From positions 5,580,001-5,644,000 of the forward strand of contig JAQGEQ010000071.1 in assembly GCA_034620365.1 (NCBI GenBank): 64,000 nucleotides of DNA, in the 5' to 3' direction. The notes beneath the pieces were generated by a model, which was not told where the DNA came from, did no database searches, and saw nothing but the letters and a program-made list of their open reading frames with translations. The position numbers and the translations under genes are program-made. Source of the DNA: Pegea sp. RAD2-039. Taxonomy: Eukaryota > Chordata > Thaliacea > Salpida > Salpidae. This document shows, one piece after another, positions 14,801 through 26,310 of this stretch. The first letter of the stretch is position 1; every line of letters begins with the position of its first letter.

Positions 14801-17800
14801 GGCTAGAAAGGGTCAAAGGTTAATCAACAAACAGATACACAAAAGAAAACTGAATTGAGAGAAATAAGAAAAAAGGTTTTGAGGTATTTGGTGAAAGAGG
14901 TAAATTTATTGCGAAGTAAACAAAAGTTGAATGAGAATAAATAAGAAACAGAATAAGAAAAAAATTCGAATTCAGAAATGAATCAGTTTTATTTGATCAG
15001 TTTTTATAGAAAATTTGTGAAGTTAAAAATTTAAGAGTAACTTGTGATGAAAAATTAATTAAATATTAACCGAAGTATTTTCAGTATACCACTAGTAAAT
15101 GTTTGAAAGTTACTTTCTTGAATAAAAAAAAAGAGTTTTATGAGACTTAAATCGAATTTCTATTTACTTTGAATTAAATCATTATCACTTGATTCAAATA
15201 TTAACGAATTAAGTTTGAAAATGTGTAATTGCTAAAAGTAAGATGAATAAAGTTGCTATTCAGTGAAAGTTAGTTTCAAAGCCAGTCAAATCGGATGTAG
15301 ATGGTAACAATAAAATGACTTCCTCATGTAAAGTATAAAACGAATTGTTTGAATTTTAATGCAGTGCTGAGAATAAAAGATCAATTTCAGTAAAAACCTG
15401 ACAGCTAAGTCTGCTACTAAAATGAGATTCTTTTATAATTGTTTCATTTTTTATCCAACAGAAAAAATTAGTGATTTAAATTAATTATTAAACTCTTGAT
15501 TGAGAATGGAAGAAAGAAGATTAGTGGATGAAGATTTTGACGAAGAGTCTTTGAGTGATCATGACAATACAATGTCTATAGATGAAGATCACTCAAGCAA
15601 TGGTGGTACCATTTCAATGATCAAATCAAGAACTAAAACTATGGGTTAGATAAATGATAATTTGACGTTTTTTAAAAACTGTTCTTTAAAAACAGGTGAA
15701 TGTAGTCAAGGAATTGTCTTCTTGATGATCTGGGCTATTCTTATTGGAGTTGGAATGCTAGTGATTCATATTGTAGCAAGACACGACGTGAATAGACAAA
15801 CTGTTCAAATAGTTGCACTAAGTGCTGGTTGGATTGCCCTCTCTAACTTATTTGCTTTTACTTTTTTTGTTGTGGATCGTTTTAAAACAATTGCAAATAG
15901 CAAGCAAATGTCGAATACAGTTGCTCTTATATTAATTTCCTTAGGAGGGTTTGTAGGTGGTTGGTTAGGTGTTTGTTTTACTGCCTATAAACCATCTGGA
16001 GGCTTAAAGTTTGCAGGGTTCTTTGGCAAAGCCTTAATAGCCACTGCTATTGGAATAGCAATTGATGTGTTTTTTATTTTAAGAATTGTTATTCCTTATA
16101 AAGATACGATTGGTGGAAAATGGTAGGTGGTAAAGAACGTGGGCAAGATCTTAGAAAATCATGAATATTTGTGTTGTAGTTTGCAATATGTCATATTTAT
16201 CAATGTACAAGTTATTACAATGTAAAATAAAAGAAAAAAAAACATGAGTCTTTACTTGTTTTGTAAGTCGAACAAACGCTGGCATTCCTCTTTATATCGT
16301 TCTTGATGTTCTGCGATAGAGAAGCGAGTACCTCTGGCATATTTACTAACGCCAGTGTCACCGCATCTCGCTTGTGCAGTCGATAACGTTCTAACCACAT
16401 CAATTACTTCCCATCTTGAAAGCTTTTTAACCTTTAAAATCGATAAAATTGACACCTTTTCAGTTAATTATTTCAAATGACCTCTTCGTCCGGGACTTGA
16501 AATTTCTTCAACAGTTGCTTAGCAGCGCTTAAAGATAATCTTCTCAGATCAGCATCCGTACCAGTGACTTGTTTTTTCGGAGGAGCCGGAGCTGATTCAG
16601 TCTAATTGACAATCATTAGAAGCAAATAATTTAAATCTTTAAATCTCACTTTCACTTGTTGGGGTTTCATGGGAACTTTTACATAGGAGAAACCCTCACC
16701 ACAACCAGTAGGATCAGCTGGTCCTTGTACCTGTCACAATCACAACTTAATCATCTTTCTACCTCCCTGATCTTCTACCTGTAGAAGACATTTCCCTTTA
16801 ACAGCTGATATAAAAGCTCGTGTTGTATTCCAGGGTGCATTTAAGACTTCTTCATCAACCTGAAACAACATCTGATGAAGATCAACATCAATCAAATCCT
16901 CATCATCACTTTCAACTGATGTTCTTCTTCATTATCATCTTCCGGTTGGATCAAAAGAGTCTTTTCTCCGTATCCTGCATCTTTCAATCTCTGCTCAGCT
17001 GCTATCATACTATAAAAGGCGCACGCTTGCTCAGGGGACACCATTGCCCTTGTTTCCTCTTCAGTAGGTAGCCGAAAGTCCTTCTTTATCACCCACCAGT
17101 TGCTGTCCTGACCTATAGCAGTGGTTGTGGCCCACTTTTGACCTAGGTGTCTCGGATACCTGTCCGGTGAAACTCAGCGCAGAGTTTGAGACGTTTTCGG
17201 ATACTTGTTTCGGAGTGATGAGGAAACGCTTTCCGTATCTCCTCCATCCTAATCTTCTTCGGAGTCTCGTTACTATTCGCAAACATCCGGTAGATGAAGA
17301 CCTTAAAACAGTTGAAAAGCGCTTTATGCAAATGAAGTGATGTGACGTCACTCACTTGTAGAAAATCGCGAACATGATTAGTGGCTTTCTTCGAGTTAGG
17401 ACCAGGTACTTGAATCAGTGGACACTGCTGGCCCACTGTATACATGAAAGGGACCACTCGCACAAAATAGCTGAAAATATGACGTCAGAGCGCCATCTAG
17501 CGGATGCGTACTGACCTGTGACGTGTGCGGATGATGAGGAAGTCGGTATCGCGCGTTCGATGTTCGTAAATAGGCGCGCGAAACATATTACACTCGAAGG
17601 CTTGAAGGGATTCCCCGGGAGAAAGAGAACCGAGAAAGGGAGAAGATGAGTGGATGAAGACGGACTCACCATAACGGTATCTTGGGAAGTCGCTATCTTT
17701 ATCAGGTTTCTATTAAAGAAGAAGATGAAGATGAGAATAAAGATGAGGAGGTCACGGACTCTTTTATGGAAGTTTTTGATCTTTACTCCCATGCCAACTT

Positions 17801-20800
17801 GTGAGATTAAAGGTGGGTACTCTTCACTGTATTCAGCTAAGATGATATGACCATCCAAAGCGGACAGGTCATGAGGTTTCCTCATAAAGAACACTTCTCC
17901 GCCACCAGAGGACGCTCTTTCCTGCTCGCGCTGTTTCGCTCTTTAAACAGATGAGGTCAGTAGGAGGAAGCGAGGTTGAAGAGGGACTGACTTTTTTCGT
18001 AAATGTTTAGTGACACAGACCACTTTGTGAAACCCAGACTTGGACAAGGGACCATGTTGGTATCGACGAAGTGTGGGTCGGTGAAAGTTTTGGAGTTTCT
18101 CGATCTTCATACAAGTTGTGAAGAACATTGGATGAAGTTCCATCGCAGGAGTAGAATGCTGCAACATCCAGATGAAGATCATGAGATCAAGATGAAGATC
18201 ATGAGATCAAGATGAAGATTTGTACCTGTAGCACGCTGTTCATTGAGAGAGATAGACACTGAGAAGTTGATTTTTTTGATTCATAAAACGAATCATTTGA
18301 TAAATTCCAAGGATCTTTCTTCACAAGAGTTTGCTCTTCATCATTATCAGCATCTTTATTGGCTGAAGAAGAGATTAGAAGATGAAGACTTTATCATTTG
18401 CTTTCACCTGAGTTTTTCCCGGAAGACTTTTGTTTTTTTGAAGTATCTTTCTTAGAAATATCCTTATGTTGTTGACGCGCCCTAAAAAACCGACCAACAA
18501 TTAAATGAAAAAAATTGAAAGTGAAGATTTACATCGGTTTCGGCTCCTCAGGTAGCTCTAAGATGATGTTTTCGTCATTCGGATCATATTTAAAGACGGG
18601 GGGTTGCGGAATGAAGTCCATATTCTGATCATCCCAAATAATATCCTTCTCCCAATTTCCATATATCAAATTGTAATTGTCAATTGGAAATATCGACTCT
18701 ACCGGCTTATCGTCATCTAAACGAGAAAAATTGGTACAGAATCCAACAGACATCAGACTCACCTTCTTTTGAGTCTTCAAGAGGCAAGGAGAGAGATTTA
18801 GAATTCTGTGAAGAAGTTAGCAAAGCGCGTTGAGTGCTAGAAGGAATCCAACCAGCCAGGGCGGTTCTATCGACCTATAAGGGTCGAAAGAAGATGATTA
18901 GAAGAAGAAGAGTTAGGAGTGATCTTTAGGACATACGATTGATACAAAACATGCCACGAACTTACCCGAAGTTTATAATTTTCGTCACAGTCGTGAAGTG
19001 GTTGAAGTTTCTGTGACAACTTGTAATTACAAATACAAAACATAAACATCAAGCAACATCCGGACAACATGCTAGTATCTTCTTTCAACTAACCTTCTCA
19101 GTCTTACTCTTAAGATCTTCCGAGTCCCAGATGATATCATCTTCCCAGTGGACTTGGGACACCATATAAAAGTTGTCTGCACTTGGGAAATCCTCCTTGT
19201 TACTTACTTGTGGTCCATAAACTTTTTCGTTGCCCTGAAATAAAAGATTTTTTAAGATTTGATGAAATTACTAGAAGCACTTACATCATAGGTGTCAGGC
19301 TTCAGTTTGAAACCATAATCGAAGCTTTCATCTTCATCTGTAACTCCTAACATCCGGTACCAGAGAGCAGCTGGACTGTCCTTCCACGGGAATGATTTGT
19401 TATTTGATACTGATGACGTATTATCATTCAATTGCTTTATCGCGCTTCGTCTGGTGGCGAGTGGTTTAAGTAAGGTTTGCTGTTGAAAAAAAAATGATTA
19501 GTTGCTTAAGAGGTTCAGGAGTTGAAACCTCTTCATCTGTAAGACATTCTTCAGGTTTTGGAAGAGGAGGAGTTGAAGCTCGCCATATTTGGAGCAATCC
19601 GTCTCTGAGTATTGGGAGACCTTGACTATTTACAAATTTCTTTAATTTTTTTTTTCGTTTTCTTCGACAATTTTTCCAAATATTTGGATTAGCAGTTCTA
19701 CTTTTGTTGTGAAATAATCTCAAGAAACGTAAAGTCTACAAATTACAGTTTAATTTGCAGCTGCTTCTTTTAGTTTCATTTTGAAACCTTATTTTGACGA
19801 AATTCTGGGAACAAATCACTGATATCTTCTTTGTTGATCTGCTCTTCCAAATCTTTTAATTTATCAGCAAAAATTTTATCTTCTTCCATTTTAATCTGTT
19901 GTTGTCTTAGCTTCAATTTTTTTCTTCTTTTTTTTTCATTTTTTGAGCCTATTAAAAGCAGCAATTAATTTTAACAGCAACATTTTTACCTCATCAACAG
20001 ACCTATCTTCTTTTTTAATCCCTTTTCTAAATACTTTTCCTTTTTTGTATCAAATACGAACCCAGTTTGTGACTCTGATTGAGTGTTTGAATTTGAAGAC
20101 ACAATTGATGGCAAGATTATATCATCTCCTTCTGATTGCTGATGAGATTGTTGTTTGTTTCTAAATTCATTTAAATATTATTTATATAAATCTAAAACCA
20201 AAAAGTCAAGACCTCAATTCACTTCTTGTGTTCGACTGTGAAGTTAGAATATCTGAGTTGGAAGCTGTCAAAATAAAAATAAAAATTTGGCAAGGATGTT
20301 TATAAACTTCAAACCTTCATCATTGAGAGAGGAGTCAGTAATTTGAGCTAATTCATCAATACATGAATAATCAACTGCATCTGGAAATTCTATAAAAAAA
20401 ATTAAAGAAATTGAATATAATTAAAGATAAGAAATTATTATAAACAAATAATAAATTTTGAATATTTATTTATTATTTTTATTAAATCATCAAAATAAAA
20501 ATACTATAAACAGATTTGTTAATAATAATAATTCAAATTATATAATTTTAAAGCTTTATTTTTGTTGTTGATTTAATTTTAAGAGATTTTTTACATAAAC
20601 AACAAATAATCACTTTCAGTTGGAGTAATATTTTCCAGATTAATATTCTTCTTTTCTTCGATTGTGAGATCATTTACAAAACTTCCAAGATTACAGAAGC
20701 TATTTAGTTGAGCTAAATGAGTCTTTGTTACCTAAAAATTCGAATTTAGAACAAGAATAAAATTTTTTATGCATATGTACAAAAAAAAACTTAAATAATT

Positions 20801-21001
20801 AAATCAAAATTTTAAATATTTTTCATTTATAATACAAACTTTAATAAAATTTAGATTCAATGTTTACTACAAATATAAAAGTAGTCTTACATCATCAAAA
20901 AAATTGGCTTCTAAGTTCCCATCTTTATCAATATTACCAAACATTAAACCTCCAAAATAACTCTGAGATTGATCATTATCAGATCCAAACTCTTCTGACA
21001 T
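11821..21001 (-). CDS. TAF1: Transcription initiation factor TFIID subunit 1 (TAF1), complete multi-exon gene
   Basis: TAF1 is the largest TFIID subunit; it contacts TBP, TAF7 and promoter DNA, and reads acetylated histones. Exon 1 (20891-21001) begins [14 protein letters not shown] and carries the TBP-binding region ([16 protein letters not shown]). Later exons hold [14 protein letters not shown] with the basic [10 protein letters not shown] stretch, [10 protein letters not shown] and [15 protein letters not shown] (DUF3591 core, about 19.4-17.1 kb), then the winged-helix part [20 protein letters not shown] and [16 protein letters not shown]. They are followed by [19 protein letters not shown], the zinc knuckle [16 protein letters not shown] (about 13.98-14.04 kb), bromodomain 1 (about 13.6-13.1 kb), the linker [15 protein letters not shown], bromodomain 2 (about 13.0-12.5 kb) and an acidic tail ending SSSGEDDD. 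Middle exons are GC-richer with short introns; N-terminal exons are AT-rich. The intron between the FDLQNK exon and the VLSSREVF exon (about 16253 to 14758) holds another gene on the opposite strand. Confidence 0.97.
15506..16126 (+). CDS. Multi-pass membrane protein, DUF1294-like, nested in a TAF1 intron
   Basis: There are two exons, 15506-15644 and 15696-16126, with a 51-bp GT-AG intron, giving 189 residues. The first 48 residues are acidic and cytosolic-looking. About four hydrophobic helices follow: [49 protein letters not shown], and [17 protein letters not shown]. The pattern NLFAF...VDRFK...[13 protein letters not shown]...F resembles DUF1294 membrane proteins, where the family has aFllygvDK then LallGG..Ga; the match is by eye and only moderate. 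It lies entirely within one TAF1 intron on the opposite strand. A poly(A) signal AATAAA at 16226-16231 is only about 20 bp from the neighbouring TAF1 exon. Function is unknown; I first thought of TMEM50, but its conserved residues are absent. Confidence 0.7.
16226..16231 (+). promoter_or_regulatory. Poly(A) signal of the nested membrane-protein gene
   Basis: AATAAA lies 100 bp after the stop codon at 16126 and just before the TAF1 exon boundary at about 16254 on the other strand, so the nested transcript can end without overlapping TAF1 coding sequence. Confidence 0.6.
18171..18219. repeat. Short tandem repeat, 20-bp unit, inside a TAF1 intron
   Basis: The unit GATGAAGATCATGAGATCAA is present about 2.45 times in perfect tandem. 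It lies in a short TAF1 intron and contains the GATGAAGATC motif (sense strand GATCTTCATC) that recurs in other introns of this gene and of CLUH. Confidence 0.85.
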
Positions 21002-22925
21002 CTTTGCTTTCAATCTATAAAATTTTTAAAACTAAATCATATCTATTAGTTTTAATTAGCTTTTTATTAAAGTTATTAAGTTAATTAAAAACATAGAAGA
21101 TGAATAATTTATAGTAATTTACTTCAATAAAAGCTTGGAAACATTTTTTTTTGTATCTGAAACATATTTTATATATACTAACTAAGACAAAACAGTCACT
21201 AAAGTAAAAATATAAAATAAAATAGTAAAAGATAAAACAAAATATATTTTGTAAAACATAATTAAAAACCAGAAACTTTTGTAAATTTTAGATTTAATTA
21301 TATACTCACTTATATGCTAATACACAAAATGAAAGTTATTTTGATCATGTGTGGTACATATTTATCAAATAGACATAAATTATAATTTGTTAAGTTTCAT
21401 ACAAAATTACCTTTTTTTAAAACTGGCCCAAAAAATTATTACTATTTATTTGTAATGAAATACTGTTAACATTTATTAGAAACATATTAAAAATTACTAG
21501 TAAAGTCTAAATCAATTTATGCTTTCTAGCCGTATATAGACTTCAAATTTAAACTTAATTGTAAAATATGATTTTTGTAGATTCAGTTTAGGTATTGAAT
21601 CAGATTTACAATTTCTAGTTTTAGGTTGATCATGTTAATTAAAAGGTTTTTAGTTATTGTAGGCTAAATAAAACAGGTTCAAAATTTTCTAAATATAATA
21701 GTTTTTATTTAAAATTGTCTAACATATAAAAGATGTGAGGAACGACTTGAAAAACTTTTTTCGAAAATAACTTTTATTTCCAGGTAAGTCCTGTAACTAG
21801 TTCCAATAGTTTCGTGCTAAAACAGTTTTAAGATAGAAATAGAGAGAAAAAAGCTATGATAAAAAAGATTCTTCAATAAAATACTAAAAATTTAATTTAA
21901 GATATACATCTTAATACTGTCTATTAAAATAATTATTTTTGAATCAGTTTAACTTCTATTATTATCAAAACTTCCACAGGCCCTATAAACATTTTAATCA
22001 GTGAAGTTTATTCCAAGTCTTAGTATCATATTTTTAAATTAAAAAAAAAGCAGTTCGTAGTTGAAATATTACTAGTTTTTTTATTCTGTAATTTAATCAA
22101 ATTATCAATATTTTCTAATTTCTTAATAGTATGCATTTAAAAACAAACACAATAAAAAAATTATATTAATTCCATTCTATTCGTACATTTATTATTTTCC
22201 CAGAGATTATAGAATATTATTTCAGTAAGTAATAAATGATAATAGTAAAATATAAATATACTGTTAGGTATATTAAAATACAAATATGGTCAGAAATTGA
22301 AGTGTCTTTTAGTCACTCTAACTTGTGTTTATTATAATCAGTTTTTTTAATTCAGTATGCAGATTTACAACTATCTAAAGTTTGAATTAACTATATTTAT
22401 TAGGAAAGATTAAGTTGTTTGACTTTCCTGTTAGTTATTCTCATTGTTATACGTGAGAAATTTTTTATAAATAAAAATTTTTAATAATTTTAATATTCTT
22501 CTATATTAAATTTTTGTTTTGAATTACTTTTAAATTACATTTTTAAGTTACATTAAGTTATAAGATTTCTATTTTTTAATATTATAATTCGTTTGCTAAA
22601 TTAATAATCGCAGAATTTTTAATCTCATAAATCCAGTTGAATTTCTAACTTACTTTTAGTGTCATATTTGAAGAGATTTTTGTTAATTAGTTGAATTATT
22701 TTTGGTAATACATCTATATAAAATCATTATTATTATATATAACTCATTTAAATAAATAGTTTATTTAAAGCTATTTAAGTTAAGTATTCGGTTGATGTTT
22801 TTATAACAGTAATTACTTTTATGTTTAAAGAACAATTTTTTTCTATTTAAGAAATTTTTTCAAAGGTTTTTTCAGATATACCATAGAGCTACTCACAGTT
22901 AGGGTAATATTTTTTTTGTAATATA
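21002..22925. other. Intergenic, divergent promoter region of TAF1 and MED11
   Basis: TAF1 (-) and MED11 (+) start head to head on either side. The sequence is very AT-rich with no coding potential I can see and no repeat shared with other parts of the window. At 1.9 kb it is longer than a typical shared bidirectional promoter, so two separate promoters are likely. Confidence 0.6.
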
Positions 22926-23504
22926 ATGGCAACACCTAGTAAACCAACAGAAGTTAATGATTTTAGTTTAAAAAAGCTAGAAGAAATTGAATCTAAAGTT
23001 GTATCAGTTTTAACAAATGCTGGTAAGTTGCAAATAAATACAGATATAATTAAAAAGATTAACTTTTCAAAGTTATAAATTTATGCAAAACAAGTAATGT
23101 AAATGCTTATCTTTAATATACAAAAATGATATATTTTAAATGTATTTCAAATCTCATAGAAAATTTATTTTGCATTTAGGTCAAACCTTTTTGGAATTAT
23201 CAAAAGATAAAGTAAATGAGAGACAATTAGACCGATTTACAACAGGATTCACATCTTCATTAGAAGAAGTCAATTGTCAACTGTCTAAACAGATCAATTA
23301 TCTCATTAAAGTCAGTCTAATCATGTTGTTAAGGAATTGATTTAAATGATTTTTATGAAGGTAGCTACAAGCCAGCAACATGAAGGTTCAACATATGCGG
23401 CAAGATTTGCTGGTCATATTGATGATCAAGCTTTATCACAACTTTCAAATCGACTTGAAAATATCATAAAAATTGCTGAAACACCCGTCTTTCCTACAAA
23501 ATAA
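22926..23504 (+). CDS. MED11: Mediator complex subunit 11 (MED11)
   Basis: MED11 is a small head-module subunit of Mediator that pairs with MED22 and helps recruit TFIIH and RNA polymerase II. Three exons give about 120 residues. The start MATPSKPTEVNDFSLKKLEE leads into a long amphipathic helix. The conserved block is LTNAGQTFLELSKDKVNERQ, followed by LSKQINYLIKVATSQQHEGS, matching animal MED11 ([39 protein letters not shown]). Length matches the usual 115-120 residues. It converges with COPS8, whose stop is 243 bp away. Confidence 0.94.
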
Positions 23505-23746
23505 ATCATATTTCGCTTGTACATCTCATTGAAGTATTTTTTGCGCTATTAGATTCTATTAGAATAATTTGCTTGATTATATTTTCAATTCCTAAAAATT
23601 TACAAGAATATGAGATAACATCAAATTTTGTATTTTATTAACAAATAATCAATAAAAAAGAATTTTCTAAAAGGCTTTTTTTAGAAATATAAGTTACAAC
23701 AAAGGTGCCAAGCAAACAAGTTTCTTCTTGAACCAAGTTTTATTAT

Positions 23747-25035
23747 TTATGTTTCTAGAAATAATATATAGCGAGTCAATTTTTCCAAATGATCTTCAGT
23801 ATTTATCAGATTTCTTGCTCCATTGACAGAAACTTTTGGCTTTACAAATTTATTCTCTTCACAAAGTTCCCATTTTTCACTTTTTATTAGATCCAAAGTA
23901 TCTTCGTTTGTTAATCCTATAAAGAAATTTGAGTAAAACAGAATAGAACTTTTCATATAAAAAGATCTGTATGGATTACTAAAAACAGTCAAGAAGATCA
24001 AACACAAGCTAATTACCTAACAATTCTGAAAGTTTAGTCACTTCAACAACAGTGTAGGCACGAGATACCAATTTAAGATAGTTTTGGCGAGTTAAATCTT
24101 TGTACTTAGTAATTATACTTTTTATAGGCTCAGTCCATTGAAAGTTATCCATCAATCTATAGATATCTGAAAATATGATTTGATGTTAAATAACAAATAA
24201 AGAGCTTATTTAATTCATTTAATTAAGAATTAACTTTAGCATATTTAACTTTAGGTATATTTAGTTCAAATAAAATATTTTTAACACCTGAAAATTAATA
24301 ATATTATTTATATGAATAAATTTATCTTATTAACCTTAGAATTTTTGGGAAATTTTATATCTGAATTAAAGGCTTAAAGACAAAAATATTTTAAATCAAA
24401 CTGAGTTAAAAAAAATCTCTTAAGTAAAATACAACAAAATTAATCATATTATTTATATAAATATATTTATCATGGTAATTTATAAAAGGTAATTAAATTT
24501 GAAATAAAAGTGAAATTTTATTTCTGAATTAAAAGCAGAAGGATTATAAATAAAAATATTTGAAATTAAGTTAAAACTGTTATAACTTCTTTTAATATTA
24601 GACATAATATAATTGATGTGTAAATTAATAAAGAAAATTACATCAACTAAACAGATTATTTTCTAAATTACATGCAGTTTATATAGTAAACTTGAATAAT
24701 CACAAGCAGGTTATAAAATTATCATTTTTCAAAATCTTTTTTTAAAACATTTTAATAAATATATAAAACAAATCATACATAAAAAGAATGAAGTTACTTT
24801 CATAATCAGATCTCCAAGCAGCTTTTCCTATTTCCCAAATTGCCTTGTATTCTGGTGATAAAATTTTAATATCTTCTGGAGTTCTATTCCATAAAGCTTT
24901 TGCATTAGCTAAATCATTATGTAAAAGATAGAGAGCTAACAGTTCACAATAATCATTGAAAGATAATTGTCCCTTTGAAGACTGTAATTCTCTATCTTCC
25001 AAAACTAGAATCTTTCCCAAGTAAACTTCCTCCAT
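23747..25035 (-). CDS. COPS8: COP9 signalosome subunit 8 (COPS8/CSN8)
   Basis: CSN8 is the smallest PCI-domain subunit of the COP9 signalosome, which removes NEDD8 from cullins. Three exons are visible, from about 25035 to 24800, 24170 to 24015, and 23915 to 23747. The protein starts MEEVYLGKILVLEDRELQ and contains YLLHNDLANAKALWNR, then IYRLMDNFQWTEPIKSII, and the winged-helix part of the PCI domain (LSELLGLTNEDTLDLIKSE KWE). These match the CSN8 pattern of an N-terminal helical repeat followed by a PCI winged helix. The total of about 190 residues is close to human CSN8 (209). Introns are very AT-rich, the first about 630 bp. Confidence 0.93.
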
Positions 25036-26310
25036 TTAAACTAACCAAGAAATCTTGATAATAAATAGAAACGATAACAAAATAACGAAGATTATTATTG
25101 TAGAGAATATCTAGAGAATTCAAAACATCTAAAATGGACTTTTTAAGTTTTGGTAGCAGCAAAAATTATTAAAAAAATGTTAAAAATGTTAAAAATGTTA
25201 AATAAAGATCTAGATATTTTTAAGTCTATTTTTTAACTTTTTAAGTGTTTTATTTAAAATGTATACAATTATTTTAATCTCAAAACTGAAACATTTTGAT
25301 TGATATTTAAGCTTTCTGCATCAAAACCAGATTAAGAAAAAGTTTTACTCTCTACTTAGTAAAAACCCCTTTTGTTAAGAAATAATGATGACCTAAACAT
25401 TTTTTATGACAGTAGTCTCAGAGATAGTCAACGGCAGTCGATTTTTACAATCGTACAATGAATCTACTGATAGACAAACATTCATGCAAATATGAGTCAT
25501 TTTACTGACAAATGAACTAAGGCTAGATGCAATTCTACAGGATGTTAATAACAAAAGCTGTTTAAGGTGTTCGTCGGTCAATCAGCTGCGATACAATTTT
25601 ATCTTAATCGTTCTATTCAAAAGGTATTTATATCTATGCGAGCAATTTCCGAGTATTTGCAATAAGTTTGGAATATTTTTCTTCTAGAACTCGACTACAA
25701 AAGCAGATATTAGTCTTAAAATTCTTGTTTAACCCCAAAACCTATCTAGCAATTTCAACTGAATACGACCATAAAATCCATCCTGTCATAGGAGTAACAA
25801 ACAATTCTAATACATGGCTAAATGTATTCTATATTTTTGGCTAAATAGATGTTATTTGTGAGAATGTGTGTTAGCGAGAGGTGCTCTCTTCAGGCACTCT
25901 CCTTCGCATTTATTGAAATAAATAAATAAGAATAAATGCGATGATACATTCGCTTTCTACAAGTTTATTCTTGAAATTAATATCGCTGATACATTTGGAA
26001 TTCCTTAAGTGTACAAACAACTTGGAGTTCATGACGCAGGTAGTGTTTAATAGACTTCAACTTTCAATTGTAACTCAATTTTATCTTTTGAAAATCTTAA
26101 TTAGAAAAAACCTTTGGCGCAAACCCTCTGATTTCGAAAGTGATAAAAGATAGCTGGTGGAAGTTATAGAATAGATTTTATTTAAGCCAACTACAACTTA
26201 AAGCGAAGCAAAGACTTAAAGAAGTTTTTGTAAATTTTATTAAGTTTTGCATAAATAAAATATTGAAAAAAATATCATGAAAAGATTTATAATCATCAAA
26301 ATCAACTTCT
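25036..26310. other. Intergenic region with one copy of a dispersed repeat
   Basis: It lies between the COPS8 start and the SNRNP48 stop. Apart from the repeat copy at 25838-25930 I see AT-rich sequence without a convincing reading frame. The open frame at 25393-25581 on the minus strand has no recognisable features. Confidence 0.6.
25838..25930 (-). repeat. Dispersed ~65-100 bp repeat, copy 1
   Basis: On the minus strand it reads AATAAATGCGAAGGAGAG, then TGCCTGAAGAGAGCACCTCT, then CGCTAACACACATTCTCAC. The same sequence appears at 29951-30020 and 33192-33295 on the plus strand. An AT-rich ATTTATTT run precedes each copy. GAGAGTGC and GCACCTCTC can form a short bulged hairpin in this copy. 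Confidence 0.85.

Noticed and set aside
15506-16126. TMEM50 family membership for the nested gene
   Set aside because: The helix order and conserved TMEM50 residues do not match; the DUF1294-like pattern fits better.
17061-17351. Open frame on the minus strand with an Arg-rich stretch
   Set aside because: It overlaps TAF1 winged-helix exons in another frame; the TAF1 frame is the conserved one.
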